NCBI RefSeq assembly: GCF_007991175.1
Contig: NZ_BJXV01000006.1
Span: 168,106 to 232,105, forward strand
Source: Halovibrio variabilis
GTDB lineage: Bacteria > Pseudomonadota > Gammaproteobacteria > Pseudomonadales > Halomonadaceae
Reading direction: 5' to 3'
DNA length: 64,000 bases
The translations under genes and the position numbers were made by a program. Every line of letters starts with the position of its first letter. Position 1 is the first letter of the stretch. The notes beneath the pieces are model-generated. The model was not told the origin of the DNA. It saw only the letters and a program-made list of their open reading frames with translations, and did no database searches. Below, one piece after another: positions 27,967-37,410 of this stretch.

Positions 27967-28471
27967 CTAAATAGACCGCCTGGTGAGCGCGATGGAAGGC
28001 GTCTACTAACCCAGGTGGACAACCGCTATTTTACTTGCTTGATTCTTTAAAGACGGGACGTGTTCAACGCTCGGCATCAGTTGCTCCTTATCAGTGCTAC
28101 AGAGTGTCATCTGCTGGCGGCTGACAGAGATAAAGAGAGAAAGCCCTTATTGGCTATACTTTGGTCACTCAAGACCAACGTAGTAGGCCCGTAAAGGTCG
28201 TTGTCAATTGGCGGTGAAGTCGTCATTGGTTGATGCGTTTTTGGCGCCAACTGGAAACATTGAGACAGTCAACGGTAAATTTTTGTAAGCTTTATGTGAA
28301 TATATTAGGTAAAGTCTAAGCCTTTATCACACCCCAATAATCATTAAAAAATAAACCTCGGTAGGCACCTATTCATTAGCTCGCCGCGCTATGATGGTTT
28401 GATACAAACGATTGAAATAGGCTACTGCGACAGCATGATAAGTACCCAGGAAATGGCTAAAGGCTACAATG
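27967..28471. other. Non-coding stretch between kduD remnant and HDOD-GGDEF gene
   Basis: About 500 bases with frequent stops in all frames and no recognisable gene, tRNA or IS end. It becomes AT-rich toward 28300-28400, as expected for the promoter of the following gene. Confidence 0.5.
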
Positions 28472-28490
28472 TAAGCCACATTGTGGCTTA
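28472..28490. promoter_or_regulatory. Perfect 9-1-9 palindrome just before the HDOD-GGDEF gene
   Basis: TAAGCCACA-T-TGTGGCTTA is a perfect inverted repeat ending 23 bases before the start codon, next to the ribosome site TAGGAGAG. It could be an operator for a dimeric repressor or an RNA hairpin in the leader that affects translation. Confidence 0.6.
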
Positions 28491-28513
28491 TATTAATAAG
28501 TTAGGAGAGAACA

Positions 28514-30073
28514 ATGCAGGTCATCCAGGTGAGGGACAATTCGAAAGACCTGGTCTTATCGACTGAATTACCGACATTTTTGACTGCAGATTTACTCCAG
28601 TGTCCCAACCTGCCGACTCTGCCTTCTGTGGCTATCAACATTTTGAAAATAGCCCGCTCTGAGCAACCCTCAGTGAACGACTACGCCAATGCCATCGAGC
28701 GCGACCCGGCGCTGACCTTGCGTATCATCACGCTGGCAAACAGCGCTTTTTTCTCACGTAGCCATAGCGAAATTCACGCCTGCCGGGAAGCGACCGCACG
28801 CTTGGGGCTAGAGACCACCATGGCGGCCGTCATGAGTTTTAGTCTGCTTCATAATAGGGCCGTTGACAGTCACATTCAGCGCGTTTGGATGCGCTCGATC
28901 ATCGCTTCTTTAGCAGCCCGCCAGCTAGCCGTTCACCTGTGCCCAAGCATGGCGGGGCCAGTGTTCACAGCCGCCCTGCTTCAGGACATTGGCATTTTGG
29001 CCCTGCGGGCCACTTATCCAAAAGAAGCTGATGGCTTGTACAGTGAAGGCTTGTTAACCCACCGCCAATTAGCAGAATCAGAACAGCGATTCTTTGGCTG
29101 CGATCATTCCCAGGTCGGTGCCTGGCTTGCCGCGAAGTGGGGATTGCCTACATCGCTTGCTCAGCATATCTGCGACAGCCACGGTGACTACGATATTGCC
29201 GCGCCCGATATGCTGTGTATCCAGCTAGCAGGTTCCATCGCCGACGCGTGGCTTTCGCCCCACCCAGCTCAGGCGTTCGTCTCGGTGATCCGGGAATTGG
29301 AAACCTTAGATGGCACGCACGCCCTTTCGCTGCGTGATTTACTAGATAAAATTCACCAGCAATTGCCTGCGCTGGCGGATATGCTGCAAATGGCCGCCCC
29401 TCCCGTGCAGGATAATGAGACCCTGCTTGCTGAAGCGCAGCAGCTGCTGTTTCAACAAACGCTGCTACTCAACGCGCGCCTTGATACGCAACAAGCAGAA
29501 CTCGCTTTACTACGTCAACGTCAAGATGCCCTGGAAGAGCGTTCACGAATAGACGCATTAACCGGTCTGGCCAACCGGGCCTGGCTTGAAGAGCAGCTGC
29601 ACCAACGCTTTATTGCGTGTCAGGAGCAGTCTCGCACCCTGTCCGTGGTGTTTATTGATCTTGACCACTTTAAAAAGCTCAACGACCAGTACGGGCATCA
29701 AACGGGCGATCGTGTGCTCGAAAAGTTCGGTCACACCCTACAGACGTTGATTCGCGACGGTGATTTAGCCGGACGCTGGGGAGGTGAAGAGTTTCTCATC
29801 ATTCTGCCGGATGAAAACGCCAAGGCAGCCTACTTTTTTGCTGAAAGAATTGCCCAACGGTTAGCAAAAACCCCCTTGGCCGTTGATGGAGAAGTGCCGA
29901 TCCATGTGTCGGTCTCCATTGGCATCGCCTGCTTGGACGATGGTGGGTTTAACGGCGCAGAGGAGCTTATCGACGCTGCCGATAAAAGCATGTATTTCGT
30001 TAAACGCTCAGGCCGAGGTGGTATTGCCGTGTACGGGGAACGTGAATCCGCTGACATACCGATAAACGACTAG
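28514..30073 (+). CDS. HDOD-GGDEF protein (putative diguanylate cyclase)
   Basis: 519-residue cytoplasmic signalling protein. Residues about 30-230 form a HDOD domain (PTLPSVAINILKIARS, IERDPALTLRIITLANSAFF, LLQDIGILAL). A coiled linker around residues 295-345 (LLAEAQQLLFQQTLLL through ALLRQRQDALEERS) leads to a GGDEF domain (about 350-510). The catalytic motif is GGEEF in GRWGGEEFLIILP, and RDGD five residues upstream is a complete inhibitory I-site, so it should make c-di-GMP under product control. A perfect palindrome lies before the gene. An ABC transporter operon follows 18 bases after the stop and may be co-transcribed. Confidence 0.9.
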   Translation: MQVIQVRDNSKDLVLSTELPTFLTADLLQCPNLPTLPSVAINILKIARSEQPSVNDYANAIERDPALTLRIITLANSAFFSRSHSEIHACREATARLGLETTMAAVMSFSLLHNRAVDSHIQRVWMRSIIASLAARQLAVHLCPSMAGPVFTAALLQDIGILALRATYPKEADGLYSEGLLTHRQLAESEQRFFGCDHSQVGAWLAAKWGLPTSLAQHICDSHGDYDIAAPDMLCIQLAGSIADAWLSPHPAQAFVSVIRELETLDGTHALSLRDLLDKIHQQLPALADMLQMAAPPVQDNETLLAEAQQLLFQQTLLLNARLDTQQAELALLRQRQDALEERSRIDALTGLANRAWLEEQLHQRFIACQEQSRTLSVVFIDLDHFKKLNDQYGHQTGDRVLEKFGHTLQTLIRDGDLAGRWGGEEFLIILPDENAKAAYFFAERIAQRLAKTPLAVDGEVPIHVSVSIGIACLDDGGFNGAEELIDAADKSMYFVKRSGRGGIAVYGERESADIPIND

Positions 30074-30091
30074 GTTTTGGACGAGTCCCCT

Positions 30092-30757
30092 ATGCTGGAA
30101 TTTGATCAGGTGCACAAAACCTATGCGACGCCGCAGGGGCCTATTAGGGTATTGAAGGATGTTACTCTGCGCTTGGCGCCGGGCCAGAGCTTAGCGCTAA
30201 TGGGCGAGTCGGGAAGCGGCAAATCCACGCTACTGCACTTAGCCGCAGGCTTAGACCTCCCCGACCAGGGGACTATCACCCTTGCCGGAGAGGGGTTAGC
30301 CGCTTTAGCCGAACCTGCCCGCGCCAAGCTTCGCCGAGAGCAGCTGGGCCTGGTCTTCCAGCAATTTCATTTAGTCCCCAGCCTAACCGTCATCGACAAC
30401 CTGCGTTTGCAGGCCCGCTTAGCCCGCCGTGACGATACCGCCTGGACAGCGCATTTGCTGGAACGACTCGGGCTGCATGGCCTAGAGAAGCGTTACCCGG
30501 AACAGCTGTCAGGCGGTCAGCAGCAGCGGTTGGCAATTGGGCGGGCGCTGGCACCGCGCCCGGCTCTCCTGCTGGCCGATGAACCGACGGGGAATCTAGA
30601 CGAAACGACCGCTAGCCACGTACTTGAGCTGCTGTTGAGCCTGGTCCACGAAACCCAGTGCGCCCTGCTGGTCGTGACCCACAGCCCTCAAGTGGCGGCC
30701 CCGCTTGATCGTTGCCTGCGCCTAAGCCACGGCAGCCTCTTAGACGCAACACCATGA
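30092..30757 (+). CDS. ABC transporter ATP-binding protein, LolD/MacB-N type
   Basis: 221-residue ATPase for a FtsX-type permease. Walker A is GESGSGKSTLLHLAAGL, Q-loop VFQQFHLVPSLTV, signature LSGGQQQRLAIGRAL, Walker B LLADEPTGNLDE, and the H-loop VVTHSPQVA. I used ATG 30092; a TTG at 30077 is the other choice. The next gene, a large permease, starts in its stop codon (ATGA), and an AttH-like lipoprotein follows, so the three form an export or lipoprotein-release type system comparable to AttEFGH. Confidence 0.88.
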   Translation: MLEFDQVHKTYATPQGPIRVLKDVTLRLAPGQSLALMGESGSGKSTLLHLAAGLDLPDQGTITLAGEGLAALAEPARAKLRREQLGLVFQQFHLVPSLTVIDNLRLQARLARRDDTAWTAHLLERLGLHGLEKRYPEQLSGGQQQRLAIGRALAPRPALLLADEPTGNLDETTASHVLELLLSLVHETQCALLVVTHSPQVAAPLDRCLRLSHGSLLDATP

Positions 30758-33255
30758 CCACCGTCCTCACCACCCTGCTGAGCCACTATCGTCGTCATCC
30801 TGGCCAGTTGGTTATGTTGCTGCTCGGCCTGTGGGTGGCCAGTGCATTATGGAGCGGCATCCAAGCCATCAACGCCACCGCACGTGACAGCTACGCCCGC
30901 GCCGATGCACTCTTTGCAACCGAATTAGACCAGCTTGAACGCCGCGATGGTGCCACTTTATCCCGCGACGAATACCACGCCCTACGCCAAGCGGGCCTGC
31001 CAGTTTCTCCGCTGCTTGAAGGCAACGTTGTCACTCAAGACGGTACTCGGCTCACGCTGATCGGCATCGACCCACTCACCCTTCCCAGTGAGAACGCGCT
31101 AGGCCAAGCGGGCACATCGAGCTCGTTAACCGCCTTTCTCACGCCGCCTTGGCAAACCCGTGTGGCCCCTGACGCTCTGACAGCCTTAGGGCTAGAGCGC
31201 GGCAACGCCCCAGGCGCCACGCCGACGCTGGCAGAAGGAGGCAAGCTGCCGCCGTTGACGCTATCTCCAGCGCTTCCGCCCAATACGCTGATTATGGATA
31301 TCGCCGCTGCCGCGCGCTTACTCGCCAGCGGTGAAGCCATTACGCGGTTAGTGGCCGCCCCCGGTGCACTAACCACAGCGCCGCCCGACTACACCCTTAC
31401 CCGAGCGACCAGCCTTGCTTCGCCCGGTCAGTTAACCGAAAGCTTCCACTTAAACCTGACCGCATTAGGCCTGCTAGCCTTAGTGGTGGGTCTGTTTATT
31501 GTGCAAGCCGCGCTGGGGCTCGCCTTGGAGCAACGCCTGGGGATGCTGCGCACCTTACGCGTGCTGGGCGTTTCAGGACGCACGCTGGTGGCCGCCCTTA
31601 GCCTGGAATTACTCCTCCTGGGCGTCATCGGTGGATTAACCGGCATTGCCAGCGGCGTATGGCTAGCGCGCTGGCTGCTTCCCGACGTCGCCGCCACGCT
31701 GGGTTCGCTTTATGGCGCCGATGTGGGCCAAACGCTTAGTCTACCCTGGCAATATTGGATGGGCGGCCTAGCGGTGAGTCTTGGCGGGCTACTGCTGGCG
31801 GGCAGCGGGGTACTGTGGCGCGCCGCTCGCTTAAACGTGCTTAGTTTGGGACAAATGCAGGCGTGGCGCAGCGGTTTTCGGCGTCAATTAACGCTGATGA
31901 GTATCGCCGGTGGTCTAGCGGCGGCGATAGGGCTTGGTCTCACCCTTTGGTTAGCCCAACAGCCCCCCGGCGACGGCCTACTGGCAGGCTTCGGCGTGGT
32001 CGCCGCGCTGCTGTTGGCAAGCGCCCTGTGGCTGCCTCCTTTAATGGCACTAACGCTCAAGGGGCTGACTCACCTTGCCCGGCGACGCCCGCTGACCCAA
32101 TGGGCGCTGGCGGATATGCAGCTGCAGCTTCCGCGACTCTCGCTCGCCATGATGGCACTGCTGGTAGCGCTGGCGACGAACCTTGGCGTGGGCAGCATGG
32201 TGGGCGGCTTTCGCGTGACCTTTTTAGACTGGCTTGACCAGCGCCTAGTCGCCCCGCTCTACATCAATGCCCCAGCCGATCAATACGATGCGATTGATAC
32301 GTGGCTGGCTGATCGCCCCGAGGTGTCAGAACGCCTGCTCACCCGGCGCAGCGAAACGACGCTACTCGCCATCGACACGCCCGATGAAAGCCGCTCGCTC
32401 AGCCTTGCCATTGATCTTTACGGCATTACCCCCGGCGAATCGCTGACACCCCACTGGCCGCTACTGAACACTTTAGACGACCGGCCATCTGCGTGGGCGG
32501 CCTTTGACAACGGTGCGGTGTTTGTTAACGAACAGCTCGCTACGGCAGAGAACCTTTCCCCCGGCGACCGCCTCACCCTTCGCGCCCCAAACGGCAATGA
32601 GACATTAACGATCACCGCCGTTTACCCCGACTACGGCAACCCCAGCGGCCAGGTGTTAATGGCTTCGCACCAGCTAGCCGCTCGATTTGAGGCGCCGCCA
32701 AGTTCAATGGGGTTGGTCTTGCATGAAAATGCCAATGTGGAGGCTCTGCGTAACGCCCTTACCACCCGATTTGGCTTGAGCAACGATGCCATTAGCGACC
32801 AGCGCGAGATCAAGCGCATCGCCACCGAGATTTTTGAGCGCACCTTTACCATCACCCGTGCCCTCAATGTGCTCACCTTAGCCGTAGCGTCTCTGGCGCT
32901 GCTGGCCTCCCTGCTGGCGCAAGCACGCAGTCGTCGCCAACAGCTCGCACCGCTTTGGGCACTGGGCGTACCCCGGGCACAGCTGGCCAGGTTGAACCTG
33001 GCCCAGCTAGGGGGCGCGGCGCTGGCAACAGGCTTGCTGGCCATCCCGCTCGGCATCGCGATTACCTGGGGCTTAGTCGCGGTGATTAATGTCGCCGCCT
33101 TTGGCTGGCGGCTGCCACTGCATTTATTCCCTGGGGAAATGGCGGTAACCCTCGCCACTGCGGTAGGCGTGGCTCTGCTGGCGGCGGCACTCCCGGCGCT
33201 GCGTTTCTGGCGCGCCTCGCCCCGCGCCCTACTGGCCGAGGAGACACACCAATGA
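30754..33255 (+). CDS. FtsX-like ABC transporter permease
   Basis: 833-residue inner-membrane permease of the MacB/FtsX superfamily. The first helix (LVMLLLGLWVASALWSGIQA) precedes a large periplasmic domain. Clusters of helices follow near residues 240-370 and 390-430, then a second periplasmic domain and three C-terminal helices around 715-830. This two-FtsX-core arrangement is typical of the AttFG/YbbP-like permeases. It overlaps both the ATPase gene and the following AttH gene by four bases. Substrate unknown. Confidence 0.85.
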   Translation: MTTVLTTLLSHYRRHPGQLVMLLLGLWVASALWSGIQAINATARDSYARADALFATELDQLERRDGATLSRDEYHALRQAGLPVSPLLEGNVVTQDGTRLTLIGIDPLTLPSENALGQAGTSSSLTAFLTPPWQTRVAPDALTALGLERGNAPGATPTLAEGGKLPPLTLSPALPPNTLIMDIAAAARLLASGEAITRLVAAPGALTTAPPDYTLTRATSLASPGQLTESFHLNLTALGLLALVVGLFIVQAALGLALEQRLGMLRTLRVLGVSGRTLVAALSLELLLLGVIGGLTGIASGVWLARWLLPDVAATLGSLYGADVGQTLSLPWQYWMGGLAVSLGGLLLAGSGVLWRAARLNVLSLGQMQAWRSGFRRQLTLMSIAGGLAAAIGLGLTLWLAQQPPGDGLLAGFGVVAALLLASALWLPPLMALTLKGLTHLARRRPLTQWALADMQLQLPRLSLAMMALLVALATNLGVGSMVGGFRVTFLDWLDQRLVAPLYINAPADQYDAIDTWLADRPEVSERLLTRRSETTLLAIDTPDESRSLSLAIDLYGITPGESLTPHWPLLNTLDDRPSAWAAFDNGAVFVNEQLATAENLSPGDRLTLRAPNGNETLTITAVYPDYGNPSGQVLMASHQLAARFEAPPSSMGLVLHENANVEALRNALTTRFGLSNDAISDQREIKRIATEIFERTFTITRALNVLTLAVASLALLASLLAQARSRRQQLAPLWALGVPRAQLARLNLAQLGGAALATGLLAIPLGIAITWGLVAVINVAAFGWRLPLHLFPGEMAVTLATAVGVALLAAALPALRFWRASPRALLAEETHQ

Positions 33256-34448
33256 CCGCGCGGCTGATACGGTTAGTCATTATGTCACTAATCCTGCCAC
33301 TAGCGGCCCTCAGCGGCTGTGGCAGTGATGAGCGCGCAGAGCAAAGCGCAGGCTTTGCGGGCTTGGGTCAGGACGCCGAAGGCTTTCAACAAGCAGCACC
33401 CAACCAAGCGCTAACGTTTCCAGACGATTTTCCACACGAGCACGCCGCCCACCCGGATTACCGCATCGAATGGTGGTATCTCACGGCTAACCTGGAAGAT
33501 GTCTCCGGCGAACCGCTGGGGCTGCAATGGACGCTGTTCCGCCAGGCCCTAATGCCACCCAGCGAACGCCCCGAGCCCACCCCCTGGGCCGCCGATCAGC
33601 TCTGGATGGCCCATATGGCAATTTCGCAAGGCGAGCAGCACCAGGTCGCCGAGCGCTTTGGGCGCAGCCACTCCCAAGCCGAGCTTTCTCAATCCCACGA
33701 TGCCCAAGCCGGTGTCGTCGCCAGCCCGTTTCACGCCTGGTTAGACGACTGGCAGCTACAGGCAAGCGCGGACGCCGATGACGATGCTTTCTCACCGCTA
33801 ACGCTCACCGCTTACAGCGGCGAAGGCGCATCGCGCTTTGGCTATACGTTAGAACTTACCGCTGAGGGGCCGCTGGTCTTTCACGGCGAAGAAGGGTTCA
33901 GCCAGAAAGCCGCCAATGGCCAGGGCTCGATGTACTACAGCCAGCCCTTCTGGCAAATTGAGGGCGATGTCACCCTCAATGGCGAGACCAAAGCCGTCAG
34001 CGGGCGCGGCTGGCTGGATCGCGAATGGAGCAGCCAGCTACTCGATGCCCGCCAGTCCGGCTGGGACTGGTTCTCGCTCCACCTGGATGACGGCCACAAG
34101 CTGATGGCGTTTCAACTGCGCGGAGGTGGTGATGACAGCGCAGACACAGAACAAGGCGCCGCCTACCGTTCGGGCACCTGGATTACCCCGCAAGGCGATG
34201 CCAGTCCCTTAGCCACAGACGACATCACACTGACGCCGTTGGCAACCTCCACCGTCGCCGGGCGCGATGTGCCCACCCGTTGGCGGCTGGAAATAGCGTC
34301 AGTAGCGATCGACCTCAACATCGAAGCGCCCCACGCCAACCGCTGGATGGACACCAGCGTGCCCTACTGGGAGGGCGAAGTGCGGGTTAACGACCGCGCC
34401 AGCGGCGAACCCATGGGTGAAGGCTATCTGGAAATGACGGGATATTGA
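33252..34448 (+). CDS. AttH/CrtC-like lipocalin-family lipoprotein
   Basis: 398-residue lipoprotein: signal peptide with lipobox LSGC at about residue 20-23. The mature domain is of the AttH/hydroxyneurosporene synthase (carotenoid hydratase-like, lipocalin-like) family. Characteristic stretches are YRIEWWYLTANLED, PLGLQWTLFRQAL and GRGWLDREWSSQLL followed by GWDWFSLHLDDG. AttH partners of FtsX-type ABC systems are thought to bind a lipophilic ligand outside the inner membrane, but no substrate is proven. The start overlaps the permease stop (ATGA). Confidence 0.85.
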   Translation: MTARLIRLVIMSLILPLAALSGCGSDERAEQSAGFAGLGQDAEGFQQAAPNQALTFPDDFPHEHAAHPDYRIEWWYLTANLEDVSGEPLGLQWTLFRQALMPPSERPEPTPWAADQLWMAHMAISQGEQHQVAERFGRSHSQAELSQSHDAQAGVVASPFHAWLDDWQLQASADADDDAFSPLTLTAYSGEGASRFGYTLELTAEGPLVFHGEEGFSQKAANGQGSMYYSQPFWQIEGDVTLNGETKAVSGRGWLDREWSSQLLDARQSGWDWFSLHLDDGHKLMAFQLRGGGDDSADTEQGAAYRSGTWITPQGDASPLATDDITLTPLATSTVAGRDVPTRWRLEIASVAIDLNIEAPHANRWMDTSVPYWEGEVRVNDRASGEPMGEGYLEMTGY

Positions 34449-34467
34449 GCAATTACCATCGTCGGCA

Positions 34468-35691
34468 TCAAGTAAGCCCAAGCAGCGCTTCAGCCAACTT
34501 AGCGTCGTCATAACGGTCGCTGTCAGCGCTTTCCGGCGCAAGATCGACATCGATTATTTGAATACCCATTTCATCGCGTATTGTTTCAATCTGTTGAGTC
34601 GACACGCTCAGCAATTGCGAATCAAACAGCAGAAAATCGATTGACGATCGCGTTTGGAGTGAGCCTGAAAGGTGCTGATTGAGCACTTGAACCTGATCTA
34701 CCAACGTCATGCCGAGGGTTTCAAGATCAGTGCCCAAGCTGGGCACATACACCTTGGGCGACGGGTTTTTAGCCAATGCCTTATCAACGCCCTTAGGCAG
34801 CAGGTTGGCGATAATGCTGCTGTAAAAACTGCCCGGCGGGAACACCACCAGCTCTGCCGAATGAATGAGCGTACGGGTTTCTTTGCAGACCTTGGAGGCA
34901 TCCAGCGTATCGATATCATCTGCCTCACCGGATAACTTTATCGCTTTGATGGGCGAATCGATTTCTGCCGTCTCTTTGCCGGTAAAGCGGTGCTGGCCAT
35001 TAATCGTCCGACCGCTCTCCAGCAACACCGTCAGTTGAAGGTCGGCGTCTGTTGTTGTCCGGACGGTGCCGCGTGTTTTGATCAGTTGGCCAAATAGAAA
35101 GGCGATCGGGTCCAGAGAGCGATCGTGAATGAGGTAGCCACCGGTCAGGATGAGGTTCCCCACACTGGCGCCATTAAGGTTAAAATCCTTAGGCATGTGC
35201 TGATAAAAGACCGCAATATAGCTTTGGATCAGCGACCGCATGGGCTCAGCAATCGCCTTAAGTAGCGGGTGCTTCGCGCTCACCAGCGCTTTCAGGCTCT
35301 GCGCCAGCATTGCCGTTTCTTCGCCTTTTTTGCGCCCCTGAGCCACCAGCCGGTGGGAAAAAAGCGCCGCCACCTCAGGATGCCCGGTGACCGAATCATC
35401 AGCCAGTGCCAGCAAGCGGGCTCTTAGATCACCAACGGCAGGCATCGAAAAGGCGCGGCGCAGCTCAGCTGAACTGCCCCCCGAATCAAAAGGCGTTACT
35501 AAGTGAATCGAGTTATGGGTATAGTCTGTTAACACTTCAGCAAAACGCCTCAGCGCCGTGCCGCCACTGAAGAAGAGTATTTTTGGCCCTAGTTCGGGGG
35601 CTTTGCGGTATCTGGCCAGGCGTAGATTTTTGCCCTTGGCAAGTTCGCGAGGCATGCTAATAAAACGGCAATTAAAACGTTTTTTATTCAT
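34468..35691 (-). CDS. CofD/YvcK-like protein of the GAK-type cluster
   Basis: 407-residue protein of the CofD/YvcK superfamily (2-phospho-L-lactate transferase fold). The nucleotide or ligand loop reads LFFSGGTALRRFAEVL and is followed by VTPFDSGGSSAELRRAF and VGDLRARLLAL, the family's GGT and DDGGSSGRLR-type motifs. NGASVGNLILTGGY and FPPGSFYSSIIANLLPKGV complete the pattern. I chose ATG 35691 (MNKKRF, AAAGAG upstream); the frame continues to a GTG at 35736. It is divergent from the kinase/ATP-grasp genes across a 190-base promoter region. I recall this as the CofD-related member of NCBI's 'GAK system'. The reaction is unknown. Confidence 0.8.
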   Translation of the reverse strand: MNKKRFNCRFISMPRELAKGKNLRLARYRKAPELGPKILFFSGGTALRRFAEVLTDYTHNSIHLVTPFDSGGSSAELRRAFSMPAVGDLRARLLALADDSVTGHPEVAALFSHRLVAQGRKKGEETAMLAQSLKALVSAKHPLLKAIAEPMRSLIQSYIAVFYQHMPKDFNLNGASVGNLILTGGYLIHDRSLDPIAFLFGQLIKTRGTVRTTTDADLQLTVLLESGRTINGQHRFTGKETAEIDSPIKAIKLSGEADDIDTLDASKVCKETRTLIHSAELVVFPPGSFYSSIIANLLPKGVDKALAKNPSPKVYVPSLGTDLETLGMTLVDQVQVLNQHLSGSLQTRSSIDFLLFDSQLLSVSTQQIETIRDEMGIQIIDVDLAPESADSDRYDDAKLAEALLGLT

Positions 35692-35883
35692 ACAACTCTT
35701 TGAACTGTAAGAAAAATGTAACGCAAAAGATGGCACTGTTACTTATAATCAAGATCCATCCATGCAATGACCACCTAATCGCCCTTTTCTACGCTGAGGC
35801 AACTTATCAACGCATCCATTCTGGAGCACTTTTATTTTCTACGATTCGAAGTTGAAAATCACTTCGCATTAGTTGAAGTTTAT

Positions 35884-37410
35884 GTGACTCAGCCAACTGA
35901 ACCGACGGCTCAGCGCCTGATCAATCGCAAAGGCTATAGAAGCACGTTATTGGAGAAAGTTGAACTTGCTGTCGCGGTGGATGTGCAACGGCGCAAAGTT
36001 GACGGCCCAGGTTTTCAGCAATCCAAATCCCTTGAACGCTTGGCGAGGCTCCTTGATCAGCTTGGCCAGGCCTGCCTTGAATTCACCGTCATCAAGCCCC
36101 TGAAACAGCTCCCCGAAAAGTCACGAAAAGAGTATGCCAAGCTACTCCAGTTAATCGGTAAATCATTGAAGCTGGTAATGATTAACCTTGATAAAGCGAA
36201 TACCCGCCAAGGCTTGAAAATCGGTCGTCGGATACCGAAGATCTCTGCGCGTTTATCGGCTGCTTTTGCGGCTAGCAAGTCGGGCGTGAATAACAGCGCC
36301 GTGGTGGATTTTCAGCTGCACCGCATGATTCAGCTGCTATCAGAACTCGCCGATGCCCTGCTGGCGGCTAATTTCGGCCCCGCCATGCGGTTGCAGAACT
36401 ACAAGCAACTGAAAAATGCGGCCCACGCCATGACGGATCACAACGGTGAGTTTAGCGTTGAGCGGCTGGCACTCACGCGCAGCGGCAGCACCATTGCAAT
36501 GTTAAAAGCCGAACACGCGGCCTCCGGCAACGTCATGGCGGTGTACAAGGAAGGGCAGAGCCAAAAAGTCATTGAAGAGCTTTCCGGGGTAGAACAGTGG
36601 AATCAGGTCTACCCCAAGGTGGCTCCCACAGTGCTCTCCCACCATGTCAAACAGGGCGATGCGCTGGGCTCAATGGTGATCGAACACCTCCCCGGCCGGA
36701 CCCTCGAATCGCTGTTACTCAATAGCCAGTGGGAAACCGCCCATCACCTGATCGACAAACTTTGCCGGACATTGAGAAAAATCTGGAAAAGCTCGCGCAC
36801 GCCTGAACCCGCTCAGCCCGAGTATATGCAGCAGCTGCGCAAACGAATGGCGGAAACACGCCATACCCACCCAACGCTGTTTAATACGGAACAGACCATT
36901 TGCGGCCTGCCCCGCCCCAGTTTTGATCAACTGATTGATCGCGTTGAGCCCCTTGAGCGCGAGCTTCGGGCGCCCTTTTCCGTGCTGATCCACGGCGACT
37001 TTAACGTCGACAACGTGATTTTTGATGAACTCAAGGATCGCATCTATTTTATCGACCTGCACCGCGCCACCTACTCTGACTATGTGCAGGATTTATCGGT
37101 ACTCATGGCGTCGATTTATCGGCTGCCCATCATGGATGCCGCCCCCAGGGCCGAATTAATGCGCCTGATTCATCGGCTTTATCAGTTTGCGCGCCAGTTT
37201 GCCAAAGCGCATAACGATGCAACCTTTGATGCCCGGCTAGCCATCGCCTTGGGGCGCTCGTTAGCGACCTCTACGCGCTTTATTTATGACCCCCTTTTTG
37301 CCAGCAGGCTCGCGCTTAGAGCGAGCTATCTAATGGAAGCCATCACGCTTCTAAGCCCGGAAAAAATTGAGCAGTACAGGCTTCCCCTAGAGGATATTTT
37401 TAGTGATTAA
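35884..37410 (+). CDS. APH-fold small-molecule kinase of the GAK-type cluster
   Basis: 508-residue protein. The N-terminal 170 residues are helical and lysine-rich without a recognised fold. The rest is an aminoglycoside phosphotransferase/choline kinase-like domain. The catalytic Brenner motif VLIHGDFNVDNVIFDE lies near residue 370 and the metal-binding IYFIDLHRATYSD about 25 residues later. The start is a GTG at 35884; no ATG exists upstream in frame. It overlaps the ATP-grasp gene by 8 bases. The substrate is unknown; by context it phosphorylates an intermediate handled by the ligase and HprK-like kinase of the same operon. Confidence 0.75.
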   Translation: MTQPTEPTAQRLINRKGYRSTLLEKVELAVAVDVQRRKVDGPGFQQSKSLERLARLLDQLGQACLEFTVIKPLKQLPEKSRKEYAKLLQLIGKSLKLVMINLDKANTRQGLKIGRRIPKISARLSAAFAASKSGVNNSAVVDFQLHRMIQLLSELADALLAANFGPAMRLQNYKQLKNAAHAMTDHNGEFSVERLALTRSGSTIAMLKAEHAASGNVMAVYKEGQSQKVIEELSGVEQWNQVYPKVAPTVLSHHVKQGDALGSMVIEHLPGRTLESLLLNSQWETAHHLIDKLCRTLRKIWKSSRTPEPAQPEYMQQLRKRMAETRHTHPTLFNTEQTICGLPRPSFDQLIDRVEPLERELRAPFSVLIHGDFNVDNVIFDELKDRIYFIDLHRATYSDYVQDLSVLMASIYRLPIMDAAPRAELMRLIHRLYQFARQFAKAHNDATFDARLAIALGRSLATSTRFIYDPLFASRLALRASYLMEAITLLSPEKIEQYRLPLEDIFSD

